64,000 nt of DNA from Pseudomonadota bacterium (lineage in GTDB: Bacteria > Pseudomonadota > Alphaproteobacteria > Rhizobiales > Xanthobacteraceae). The notes beneath the pieces are model-generated. The model saw nothing but the letters and a program-made list of their open reading frames with translations, did not search any database and had not been told where the DNA came from. This document shows, one piece after another, positions 52,750 to 61,002 of this stretch. Within the stretch, counting starts at the first letter, position 1, and every line of letters begins with the position of its first letter. The stretch covers positions 3,470-67,469 of the forward strand of contig JAEWHT010000455.1 in assembly GCA_023387695.1 (NCBI GenBank), read 5' to 3'. Made by a program: the position numbers and the translations under genes.

Positions 52750-52788
52750 GGTCCGGTGTCCTGCTATTTCGAAAATTGTTCTTGTTGA

Positions 52789-54006
52789 TTAGTCACGAAG
52801 GCTCGTCGGCACGCCGCTCATCAAGGTCGAGGTCGCGGCGTTGGCCAGAATTCGATCGTTGTTGATCATGATCGGCGAAGACAGCACGTCGCGCAGATGA
52901 CGGCCCATGGTGAACTCGCCGTCGTTGCGATAGCCGGCGAGACCCGCGGTGCGCATCGCATGCATCACGGTCTCGACCGCGAGCTCGGAGGCCTGCACCT
53001 TCAGCAGCGTGATCGAGGACTGGAAGTCGAGTGAACCAAGTGCGCGTTCGTCATGCTCCGCGCGGGCAAAGGCGTCGAGATTAGCTGAAATCAACGCACG
53101 CAATTTGGCCAGCGACATCTTTGCGGCAGTGAAATGCGCGGCGGCGGGCGGCATTTGGCCTCCCGCGCCACGCGCAGCCTTGCGGACGAAGGCCTGCGCG
53201 CGGGTCACGGAGGCAGCGGCAATGCCGGCCCATGTCGACGACCAGCACAGATGTGCGAACGGCGTCATCGTCTGCGCGTGGATCTTGTCATAAGCTTCCG
53301 GGAAGACGCGATCTGCGGAGCAATCGACCTTCAGCTCGAAACCGGTCGAGCAGGTGCCGCGCATGCCGAGCGTTTCCCAACCCTGCGTCTGCTTCAGCGA
53401 ATAATCGTCCTTGGCGAGAGCCAGTAGCACCTGGTCGGACGCTGCGGCTTCGGTCGCGCGGCGCGCGATGGTGACGAGGCCGTCGGCCTGCGCGCCGTAG
53501 GAGATCACGGTGGCGTCGCGAACGAGCGAAACCGTATCGCCGACGTGGTCTACCGCAGCAGCGCTGGCGCGGATGTTGCCACCGTTCTGGCCTTCAGTGG
53601 TGGAGGAGGCGAGCAGCCATTGGTCGCGAGCGACCCGGCGCATCATGGTTTCCATCCAGGGGATGCCGTGGCCATGCCTGACGATGCAGGCGACCTTGGT
53701 CTGGTGCATCGCGTAGATCATCGCGGTCGAAGCGCAAGCGCGTCCGAGCGTATAGCAGATGTCGGTGACGTCGTAGATGGAGGCACCGAAGCCGCCGAAT
53801 TCGACCGGGATCATGACGCCGAGCAGCTGTTGCTCGCGTGCGGCATCGAAAGCCTTGTGAGGGAAACGGGCGTCGCGATCGACGCCGTCAGCGTCGGCCG
53901 CTGCCACGCTGGCGGTCCGCGCGGCGCGCTCGATCAGGGACGGGCCCTGCTCGAGGAGACTGGTCTGCGTTTCGTCGACAGTGATGACTGCTTCACGCAC
54001 GTTCAT
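52789..54006 (-). CDS. Acyl-CoA-dehydrogenase-like flavoprotein of the carrier-protein locus
   Basis: This 405-residue protein has the three-part acyl-CoA dehydrogenase fold: an N-terminal helical part (GVMIPVEFGGFGASIYDV), a beta domain (SSTTEGQNGGNI, TLGMRGTCSTGFEL) and C-terminal helices (MRTAGLAGYRNDGEFTMGRHLRDVLSSPI). It is the first gene of the operon, at ATG 54006 with GGAGG nine bases upstream. Related enzymes oxidise carrier-bound acyl or aminoacyl groups. Whether this one acts on the aminoacyl-carrier protein is inference. The catalytic glutamate is not obvious by eye. Confidence 0.87.
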   Translation of the reverse strand: MNVREAVITVDETQTSLLEQGPSLIERAARTASVAAADADGVDRDARFPHKAFDAAREQQLLGVMIPVEFGGFGASIYDVTDICYTLGRACASTAMIYAMHQTKVACIVRHGHGIPWMETMMRRVARDQWLLASSTTEGQNGGNIRASAAAVDHVGDTVSLVRDATVISYGAQADGLVTIARRATEAAASDQVLLALAKDDYSLKQTQGWETLGMRGTCSTGFELKVDCSADRVFPEAYDKIHAQTMTPFAHLCWSSTWAGIAAASVTRAQAFVRKAARGAGGQMPPAAAHFTAAKMSLAKLRALISANLDAFARAEHDERALGSLDFQSSITLLKVQASELAVETVMHAMRTAGLAGYRNDGEFTMGRHLRDVLSSPIMINNDRILANAATSTLMSGVPTSLRD

Positions 54007-54362
54007 ACTCGTCCGCCTCCGCTTCGTCGTTCGGGATCGCCAGCATCATTTGCGATGCCTCTGAAGAAATCCCCCGACCATCTTTGCTTGTGAGATGAGG
54101 CTACGGATTTAATTCAAATTCGTCGATGAAATAGAGGGTAAACGAACTCCAATTCCGAACGAACAGTTAAGGTCCGGTTGTTTGCATCGCCCGGATTTCG
54201 ATGATCACGTTAGGGTTTTGGAGGAAGCCAAAATTCCGGACAATCTGAGTCATCGTTTACTAAGAAACGCGAAGTAATGATGAGGCCCATTGTGGGATCG
54301 GCCGGTCATGCCCATCGTAACGGGGCAGGTTCGACCTTTTAGAGACAAATGGGAATTTAACC
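54007..54362. promoter_or_regulatory. Divergent promoter region of the aminoacyl-carrier-protein locus
   Basis: This is the longest feature-poor gap in the window and is clearly richer in A+T than its surroundings. It must hold both the promoter of the minus-strand operon and that of the carrier-protein gene. The short sequence aattccg recurs near 54142 and 54233, and atttaattcaaat has weak symmetry. I see no certain -35/-10 pair or operator. Confidence 0.5.
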
Positions 54363-54635
54363 ATGCAGGCTTTCGACGCCGACGTGCGCAGTCGCATCAT
54401 CAAGCTGGTGAAGGGCATTCTCGCGCAGAACTCGCTCACCGCTGACGTCGCACCGTCGACGAAACTTGTCGATGCCGGCCTCACCTCGATGGACATGGTC
54501 AATCTGATGCTGGGCGTCGAAGCGGAGTTCGACTTCACCATTCCGCAAACCGAGATCACGCCGGAGAATTTCCAGTCGGTCGAGACGCTGGAACGGATGG
54601 TCGCGACCCAGCTGCAGCCGGCCACCGCGGCTTAA
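54363..54635 (+). CDS. Aminoacyl (acyl) carrier protein
   Basis: This 90-residue acidic four-helix carrier protein bears its phosphopantetheine on Ser42 in AGLTSMDMVNLM, where the usual DSL is TSM. The segment EAEFDFTIPQTEITPENFQSVETL is typical of the fold. It is divergent from the ligase operon across 356 bp and is the expected partner of the amino acid ligase at 51769. It is not near fab genes and is too divergent to be the housekeeping AcpP. ATG 54363 is the start. Confidence 0.92.
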   Translation: MQAFDADVRSRIIKLVKGILAQNSLTADVAPSTKLVDAGLTSMDMVNLMLGVEAEFDFTIPQTEITPENFQSVETLERMVATQLQPATAA

Positions 54636-54742
54636 GAAGACGACCAACGGCGCCCAATAGGGCCCAACCACCCCGTTTCAAAACCGCCGCAAAACTGGCA
54701 TAGCTTAACCATGTCGCACGTCGCGAACAGGGTGGAGCAGGC

Positions 54743-55618
54743 ATGACGCAGGCGGTATTGGGCATCATCGGCGGCTCCGGCATCTACGATTTGCCGGGTC
54801 TCGAGGGCGCGCACGAAGAGGTGATCAAGAGTCCCTGGGGCGAGCCATCGGCGCCGGTGCGGCGTGGCACCATCGCTGGCCTGCCGATCGTGTTCCTGCC
54901 GCGCCACGACAAGGGCCACCGTCTCTCGCCTTCCGACATCAATTATCGCGCCAATATCGACGCGTTGAAGCGCGCCGGCGTCACCGACCTGATCTCGTTG
55001 TCGGCCTGCGGTTCGTTCAAGGAGGAGATGCCGCCCGGCACCTTCGTCCTGGTCGACCAGTTCGTCGATCGCACCTATAAGCGCGAGAGCTCGTTCTTCG
55101 GCAAGGGTTGCGTTGCGCATGTCTCGATGGCGCATCCGGTCTCGCCGCGACTGCGGATCCATCTGGCCGCGGCGGCTGAGGCTGAGGGAATCGCGATCGC
55201 ACGCGGCGGCACTTATGTCTGCATGGAGGGACCGCAATTCTCCACCTATGCGGAGAGCATCACCTACAAGACGCAAGGCTATTCCGTGATCGGCATGACC
55301 AACATGCCTGAGGCAAAGCTCGCCCGCGAAGCCGAGATTTGCTACGCGACCGTCGCGATGGTGACCGATTTCGACTGCTGGCATCCAGATCACGACGCGG
55401 TCACGGTGCAGGACATCATCCGTGTGCTGACCTCGAACGCAGACAAGGCGAAGTCACTTGTGGCGAGGCTCGCCAAGGATTTCCCGCGCGAGCATGAGCC
55501 GTGTCCGATCGGTTCGGATCGTGCGCTCGATACCGCGCTGATCACTGCGCCTGACGCACGCGATCCCGAACTTCTGAAGAAGCTCGACGCGGTGGCCGCA
55601 CGCATCCTGCGTGGTTGA
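54743..55618 (+). CDS. mtnP: S-methyl-5'-thioadenosine phosphorylase
   Basis: This 291-residue enzyme phosphorolyses methylthioadenosine to adenine and methylthioribose-1-phosphate. The N-terminal phosphate loop is GIIGGSGIYD. LPRHDKGHRLSPSDINYRAN binds substrate, and the purine site includes GGTYVCMEGPQFSTYAES with GMTNMPEAKLAREAE. ATG 54743 has GGAG five bases upstream. The next enzyme of methionine salvage, MtnA, starts 30 bp downstream, so the two form an operon. Confidence 0.95.
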   Translation: MTQAVLGIIGGSGIYDLPGLEGAHEEVIKSPWGEPSAPVRRGTIAGLPIVFLPRHDKGHRLSPSDINYRANIDALKRAGVTDLISLSACGSFKEEMPPGTFVLVDQFVDRTYKRESSFFGKGCVAHVSMAHPVSPRLRIHLAAAAEAEGIAIARGGTYVCMEGPQFSTYAESITYKTQGYSVIGMTNMPEAKLAREAEICYATVAMVTDFDCWHPDHDAVTVQDIIRVLTSNADKAKSLVARLAKDFPREHEPCPIGSDRALDTALITAPDARDPELLKKLDAVAARILRG

Positions 55619-55648
55619 AACGCAAGAAGAACGAAAAGGCATGATGCG

Positions 55649-56758
55649 ATGAAGGTCGACGGCAAGCATTTCCGCAGCATCTGGCGCGAGCGCGACGGCT
55701 GGTCGGTCGGCGCGATCGATCAGCGCCGGCTGCCGCATGAGTTCGTCGTTGCGAAGCTGATCTCGTGCGAGGATGCGGCGGTTGCGATCCGCGACATGCT
55801 GGTGCGTGGTGCGCCGCTGATCGGCGCAACGGCGGCCTATGGCATGGCGCTCGCGATGCGTGAGGACGCGTCCGATGCTGGACTGAAGCGCGCCTATGAT
55901 ACTCTCGTGGTGGCGCGGCCGACGGCGATCAATCTGAAATGGGCGCTGGACGAGATGCGCGCGACGCTCGGGCCGATCGATCCGGTCGAGCGCGCGGAGG
56001 CTGCTTATGCGCGTGCCGACGAGATCGTCGAGCAGGACGTGGAGATCAATCGCGGCATTGCTGCCAACGGCCTCGCGTTGATCGAGGCGATCGTGGCGAA
56101 GAAGAAGCCAGGCGAAGTGGTCAACGTGCTGACCCATTGCAACGCCGGTTGGCTCGCCACCGTCGATTGGGGCACGGCGACCGCGCCGATCTATCTCGCC
56201 CATGAGCGTGGTATCAAGATCCATGTCTGGGTCGACGAGACCCGCCCGCGCAATCAGGGCGCCTCGCTCACCGCGTGGGAGCTCGGCCATCACGGCGTGC
56301 CGCATACCGTGATCCCCGACAACACCGGCGGGCATCTGATGCAGCATGGCATGGTCGATCTCGCCATCGTCGGTACCGACCGCGTCGCCGCCAATGGCGA
56401 CGTCTGCAACAAGATCGGCACTTATCTGAAGGCGCTCGCCGCGCACGACAACAAGGTCCCGTTCTATGTCGCGCTGCCGTCGCCGACTATCGATTTCGCG
56501 GTCAATGACGGCATCCGCGACATTCCGATCGAGCAGCGTAGCGGCGCTGAGGTGACCGACATGACGGGCCGCACCGCCGATGGTCGCCTGGAGACGGTGC
56601 GCATCGTACCGGAGGGATCGCCGGTTGCGAACTATGCCTTCGACGTAACGCCGGCGCGTCTCGTCACGGGTCTCATCACCGAGCGCGGCGTGCTGAAGCC
56701 GGACCGCGCCTCGCTGGCTGCTGCGTTTCCAGAACGGATCGCGACTGCGGCGGAGTAG
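55649..56758 (+). CDS. mtnA: S-methyl-5-thioribose-1-phosphate isomerase
   Basis: This 369-residue eIF2B-related enzyme converts methylthioribose-1-phosphate to the ribulose form. The family has the catalytic cysteine in LTHCNAGWLAT and the aspartate in VGTDRVAANGDVCNKIGTY. RGAPLIGATAAYG and VDETRPRNQGASLTAWEL are further conserved blocks. It acts directly after MtnP. The stop is six bases from the stop of the HAD gene on the other strand. Confidence 0.96.
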   Translation: MKVDGKHFRSIWRERDGWSVGAIDQRRLPHEFVVAKLISCEDAAVAIRDMLVRGAPLIGATAAYGMALAMREDASDAGLKRAYDTLVVARPTAINLKWALDEMRATLGPIDPVERAEAAYARADEIVEQDVEINRGIAANGLALIEAIVAKKKPGEVVNVLTHCNAGWLATVDWGTATAPIYLAHERGIKIHVWVDETRPRNQGASLTAWELGHHGVPHTVIPDNTGGHLMQHGMVDLAIVGTDRVAANGDVCNKIGTYLKALAAHDNKVPFYVALPSPTIDFAVNDGIRDIPIEQRSGAEVTDMTGRTADGRLETVRIVPEGSPVANYAFDVTPARLVTGLITERGVLKPDRASLAAAFPERIATAAE

Positions 56759-56764
56759 TTCGGG

Positions 56765-57400
56765 TTAAGAGAGCTTCAACCCAGTCGCCGCCTCGAGCTC
56801 CGCAATCGCCTGCGCGCCACTGGCGACCTTGATCGTCGCCATACCCATCTCGCGCGCAGGCTTCAGATTGACGCCGAGGTCGTCGAGATAAACGCACTTC
56901 TTCGGATCGACCTTCAGCGCTTCGACCATCAGTTGGTAGATGCGCGGATCTGGCTTGCGCAGGCCGATCTTGGCGGATTCGATGACATGATCGAACAGCA
57001 CCATCACCTCGGCGACATAGAGCGAGCGCCCGGTCATGCTACCGATGGCGTTGGCAGGCAGATTGTTGGTGATGCAGCCGGTCTTGAATTGCGCCTTGAT
57101 GCGCTTCAGCGCCTCGACCATCTCGGGGCGCAGATCGCCCTGTAGCAGCGGCAGCACGTCACGGCCACGCACTTCGGCGCCGAGCGCAAGCGATTCCGCT
57201 GCGAACAGCTTGTCGAATGTTTCGATATCGACTTCCGCACGCTCGAATTTGGCCCAGGCATTTTCGAGATGATTGGCGGCGTTGGTGCGCCGGATGATGT
57301 CGACGGGCAGGCCGCGCTCTCTCTCGTATCGCGCGAACGCCTCGAACGGCGAACTCGTCAGCACGCCGCCAAAATCAAAGATCACAGCCTCGATCGTCAC
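56765..57400 (-). CDS. HAD-superfamily (subfamily IA) hydrolase
   Basis: This 211-residue phosphatase-fold protein has motif I IFDFGGVLTSS, motif II GCITNNLP, the lysine in SAKIGLRKPDPRIY and motif IV YLDDLGVNLKPAREMG. The second motif I residue is Gly rather than Asp, as in the ACAD10/epoxide-hydrolase N-terminal-like group. The substrate is unknown. It starts at ATG 57400. It lies next to mtnPA but on the opposite strand, so a role in methionine salvage is not implied. Confidence 0.88.
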   Translation of the reverse strand: MTIEAVIFDFGGVLTSSPFEAFARYERERGLPVDIIRRTNAANHLENAWAKFERAEVDIETFDKLFAAESLALGAEVRGRDVLPLLQGDLRPEMVEALKRIKAQFKTGCITNNLPANAIGSMTGRSLYVAEVMVLFDHVIESAKIGLRKPDPRIYQLMVEALKVDPKKCVYLDDLGVNLKPAREMGMATIKVASGAQAIAELEAATGLKLS

Positions 57401-57485
57401 TGTCCTGCCCTCGTCAATTCCTTTCCAAGAGGGCTAGCATGCGCTATCGGCAAGGGCCAGTCCTGCCGACGCCGAGCGTGTTCCT

Positions 57486-58244
57486 ATGAAGAAGCTTGCA
57501 ACTCTCATCGCAGCCACGCTGCTGCTCGCAACGCCCGCTCAAGCCATCGTCGGCGGTGGCACACCGCAAACGGAAGGCGTCGCGCGTGCGGTCGTCACCA
57601 TCGTTGGCTCGCGCGGCAATTTCTGCACAGGCAGCCTGATCGCGCCAAGAGTAGTGTTGACTGTCGGTCACTGCGTCCAGCCCGGCGCGGGCTACAAGAT
57701 CGTCGATCGAGGCGCTGACGGTCAGCCGCAATTGCTGAACGTGCGCACGGTCGCGATCCATCCGAGCTTCAACATGCAGGCCATGCTGGCGCATCGCGCC
57801 ACGGCCGACGTGGCATTGCTGCAACTGGAAATTCCACTCAAGGGAAAATCGACTGTGCCGGTCGGCGCGCCGAATATTCCAATCCAGGTCGGCAGCAGAT
57901 TCACGATCGCCGGTATCGGCGTCACCGTGCGCGGTGATGGCAAGAGCGGCGGGACGATTCGCGTTGCCGGTCTCGTTGTCACAGGTCAGCCCGGAACGCT
58001 GCAGATCCGCCTGGTCGATCCCGTAACCAACGGTGTTCGCGACGGAATCGGCGCCTGCACCGGTGATTCCGGCGGCCCCGTGTTCGAGGACAAGCCGAAC
58101 GGCGCCGTTCTTGTCGGCGTCATCAGCTGGTCGACGGGGCCGAACGGCGCTGCCGGCTGCGGTGGATTGACTGGCGTCACGCCGCTTACGCTCTATCGCG
58201 ACTGGATCCTGCAGACGGCGCGGAGCTGGGGCGCGGCGTTGTAG
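57486..58244 (+). CDS. Secreted trypsin-like serine protease (S1A)
   Basis: This 252-residue protein has a signal peptide (1-20, ending TPAQA) directly followed by IVGG, the mature N-terminus of active chymotrypsin-fold proteases. The triad is His62 in TVGHC, Asp108 in ADVALLQL and Ser195 in GDSGGPV. Cys pairs suggest disulfides and export. S1A proteases are uncommon in rhizobia. No propeptide is seen. ATG 57486 is clear. The substrate is unknown. Confidence 0.9.
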   Translation: MKKLATLIAATLLLATPAQAIVGGGTPQTEGVARAVVTIVGSRGNFCTGSLIAPRVVLTVGHCVQPGAGYKIVDRGADGQPQLLNVRTVAIHPSFNMQAMLAHRATADVALLQLEIPLKGKSTVPVGAPNIPIQVGSRFTIAGIGVTVRGDGKSGGTIRVAGLVVTGQPGTLQIRLVDPVTNGVRDGIGACTGDSGGPVFEDKPNGAVLVGVISWSTGPNGAAGCGGLTGVTPLTLYRDWILQTARSWGAAL

Positions 58245-58366
58245 TTTGATCGCGACTTGATCTATGTCATTTTGCAGATGAAGCGCGATGGGCCAACATG
58301 CCCATAGCGGAGGAAACGCGTCGCCAAACAATGGCGGCCTGAGAAAGACAAGGCATAGAAGCAACA

Positions 58367-59869
58367 ATGAATGTCGCTGTTCGCAGTCACGCCACCACCA
58401 AACAGGCCACAGAACATTTCGATGTGCTGATCGTCGGCGCCGGCATCTCCGGCATCGGCAGCGCCTATCACATCGAAAAGCAGCTTCCGGGAACTAGCTA
58501 CATCATCCTGGAAACGCAGGCGACGTTCGGCGGCACCTGGAGCACGCATCGCTATCCCGGCATCCGCTCGGACAGCGATCTCCACACCTTCGGCTACAGC
58601 TTCAAGCCCTGGGTTGGGCCGCCGATCGCGACCGCCGATGAAATCCTCGCTTACATGAAAGAGGTGATCGACGATAACGATATCGGCCGCCACATCCGCT
58701 ACAAGCACAAGATCAATTCGGCGAGCTGGTCGAGCGAGCAAAATCTCTGGACCATCGAAGCGGTGATGACCGACACCGGTGAAGCCAGGACCTTCACCGC
58801 GAATTTCCTCTGGATGTGCCAGGGCTACTATCGCCATTCGGAAGGCTATACGCCGGAATGGAAGGGCATGGGCCGCTTCAAGGGTCGCATCGTCCATCCG
58901 CAGACCTGGCCTGACGATATCGATCTCAAGAACAAGAAGGTCGTCGTGATCGGCTCGGGCGCTACCGCAGCGACGCTGGTGCCGAACATCGCCGACGATT
59001 GCGCGCACGTCACCATGCTGCAGCGATCACCGACCTATTTCCGGCTGGGCCGCAACGCGATCGAGATCGCGGAGGAACTGCGTCGGCTTCAGGTCGACGA
59101 GGCCTGGATCCACGAGATCGTCCGTCGCAAGATTTTGTTCGAGCAGGATGCGTTCACGAAGCTCTGCCTCTCCAAGCCGGAGCAAGTGAAGAAGGAACTG
59201 ATCGGCCAGATCAGCGCCGTGCTCGGTCCCGACTACGACGTCGAAAAGCACTTCACGCCGACGTATCGGCCGTGGCGCCAGCGCATTGCCTTCGTACCCG
59301 ATGCTGATTTGTTCAAGGGCATTGCCAGCGGCAAGGCCTCGGTCGTCACCGACGAGATCGAAAGCTTCGTCGAGAACGGCATCCAGCTCAAATCCGGCAA
59401 GCTGCTGGAGGCCGACATCATCGTCACCGCGACCGGCTTCCATCTTTCGGCGCTCGGCGACATCGCCTTCGAGATCGACGGCAAGCCGCTCGCCTTCGGC
59501 GACACCGTCACCTATCGGGGCATGATGTTCACGGGCGTACCGAACCTGGTCTGGGTGTTCGGCTATTTCCGTGCGAGCTGGACGCTGCGCGTCGATCTCG
59601 TCGCGGATTTCGTCTGCCGGTTGCTCGGGCACATGAAGGCGAAGGGCAAGAAGAAGGTCGAGGTGGCCTTGCGCGCCGAAGACCACAACATGCCGATCTT
59701 GCCCTGGATCGATCCGGAAAATTTCAATCCCGGCTACATCCTGCGCGACATGAACCTGCTGCCCAAGCGCGGTGACAAGCCCGAATGGCAGCACAGCCAG
59801 GATTACTGGACCGAGAAGGACGAAATCCCGAAGACGGATCTGGATGACAAGGCGTTTGTGTATGGGTGA
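58367..59869 (+). CDS. FAD-dependent Baeyer-Villiger-type monooxygenase
   Basis: This 500-residue flavoprotein has an N-terminal FAD-binding GAGISG (24-29), the BVMO fingerprint FKGRIVHPQTWPDD and a second Rossmann motif, VIGSGATAATL, for NADPH. It oxidises a ketone to an ester or an N/S-containing substrate; which one cannot be read from sequence. ATG 58367 is the start. The gene stands alone, with a 122-bp leader, and converges on the response regulator gene across a repeat. Confidence 0.92.
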   Translation: MNVAVRSHATTKQATEHFDVLIVGAGISGIGSAYHIEKQLPGTSYIILETQATFGGTWSTHRYPGIRSDSDLHTFGYSFKPWVGPPIATADEILAYMKEVIDDNDIGRHIRYKHKINSASWSSEQNLWTIEAVMTDTGEARTFTANFLWMCQGYYRHSEGYTPEWKGMGRFKGRIVHPQTWPDDIDLKNKKVVVIGSGATAATLVPNIADDCAHVTMLQRSPTYFRLGRNAIEIAEELRRLQVDEAWIHEIVRRKILFEQDAFTKLCLSKPEQVKKELIGQISAVLGPDYDVEKHFTPTYRPWRQRIAFVPDADLFKGIASGKASVVTDEIESFVENGIQLKSGKLLEADIIVTATGFHLSALGDIAFEIDGKPLAFGDTVTYRGMMFTGVPNLVWVFGYFRASWTLRVDLVADFVCRLLGHMKAKGKKKVEVALRAEDHNMPILPWIDPENFNPGYILRDMNLLPKRGDKPEWQHSQDYWTEKDEIPKTDLDDKAFVYG

Positions 59870-59898
59870 TTAGGTCCGGCGCCGCTGCCACACGCTCA

Positions 59899-60030
59899 GC
59901 TGTCGTCTCCGCGCACGCGGGGACCATAACCACAGGGAGCAGTGTGGGGCAAAGCTCCCACTCCGAGTCTTCGCCAAACGTCTCCCTGTGGGTATGGGTC
60001 CCGGATCTGCGCTTCGCTTGTCCGGGACGA
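59899..60030. repeat. Intergenic repeat with inverted arms (copy 2)
   Basis: The core is bounded by ataaccacaggg (59926-59937) and ccctgtgggtat (59984-59995; one mismatch). It is followed by cccggatctgcgcttcgctt and a closing ccgggacgac, as in the copy at 14596-14785. The centre cactccgagtc is shared as well. It lies between convergent genes. Confidence 0.75.
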
Positions 60031-60075
60031 CACTGATTGCTGAGCAGTCGGCGACTCAACTCATCCGCAGCCCGC

Positions 60076-61002
60076 TTACGAATTCCTTCGCGCCGCATTC
60101 GTTGCAATCGCGGCCGCCGCTGTCCGGTTCTCAACCCCGAGCTTGGCGTAGATCTGCTCCAGATGCTTGTCGACCGTGCGCGGGCTGAGGCCCAGAATCT
60201 GTGCGATGTCGCGGTTGGTCTTGCCTTTGCTGAGCCAGGCCAGCACCTCGCCCTCACGCGTGGTGAGTCCGAGCTCGCTGGTGAATTCCGGCGGCAGAGC
60301 CGTGCCGGACTCCTTTGATAGCCGCAGCAGAAATTCGTTCGGCGCGGTTTCGCCCATGTAATAGAAACGGAGCTGCGGATTGTCGGGCAGGGAGGCGGCG
60401 TGCGATTTCGCGCTGCCCTTGGTTTTCGCCTGCTCCAGCCATTGCAGCAGAGACGGCGGCAAAACGAAGTCGTCGGCCTGCGCGCCGTGATGATCGGCGA
60501 GCAGCTTTTGGGCCTGAGGCGTTGCCCACAGGATGTCGCCCTGGCGGTTGACCGCGAACAGGAAGCGGCCGGAAACGTCGAGCGCGGTGCGCGCGCTCTG
60601 GGTCATCCGCGCATTGCCGAGATGCACGCGGATGCGCGCGAGCATCTCCTCGATGACGATCGGCTTGGTCACGTAGTCGACGCCACCGGCTTCCAACCCG
60701 CGCACGATGTGCTCGGTTTCTGCCAGGCCGGTCATGAAGATCACGGGCACATTGGCAAGGCCTGCGTCGCGCTTGAGCCGGCGGCATGTCTCGAAACCAT
60801 CGAGGCCAGGCATGACGGCATCGAGCAGCACGATATCTGGCGTGATCTGATCTACGATGCGCATGGCGCTGGCGCCGTCGAGCGCCACCATCACGGTCAT
60901 GCCGGCGCCGTCGAGCGCATCGGTGAGGAGCCGCAGCGTTTCGGGCGAATCGTCGACAACCAGCGCGACGTCGCGCTTTTTCGGCTCAATGCTCATAAGC
61001 AT
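60076..61002 (-). CDS. Response regulator with REC, PAS-like linker and LuxR-type HTH
   Basis: This 308-residue regulator has an N-terminal receiver domain with acidic residues in VVDDSP and the phospho-acceptor Asp61 in LLDAVMPGLDG, a switch lysine in VTKP, a middle PAS-like segment (FLFAVNRQGDILWATPQAQKLLADH) and a C-terminal NarL-type HTH (LTTREGEVLAWLSKGKTNRDIAQILGLSPRTVDKHLEQIYAKLG). ATG 61002 overlaps the kinase gene by 17 bases (ATG 60996 is the alternative), so it is the cognate partner of the kinase upstream. Its target promoters are unknown. Confidence 0.93.
   Translation of the reverse strand: MLMSIEPKKRDVALVVDDSPETLRLLTDALDGAGMTVMVALDGASAMRIVDQITPDIVLLDAVMPGLDGFETCRRLKRDAGLANVPVIFMTGLAETEHIVRGLEAGGVDYVTKPIVIEEMLARIRVHLGNARMTQSARTALDVSGRFLFAVNRQGDILWATPQAQKLLADHHGAQADDFVLPPSLLQWLEQAKTKGSAKSHAASLPDNPQLRFYYMGETAPNEFLLRLSKESGTALPPEFTSELGLTTREGEVLAWLSKGKTNRDIAQILGLSPRTVDKHLEQIYAKLGVENRTAAAAIATNAARRNS

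Noticed and set aside
54363..54635. Calling the carrier protein the fatty acid AcpP
   Set aside because: The DSL motif is replaced by TSM, fab genes are absent, and the amino acid:[carrier protein] ligase is next door.
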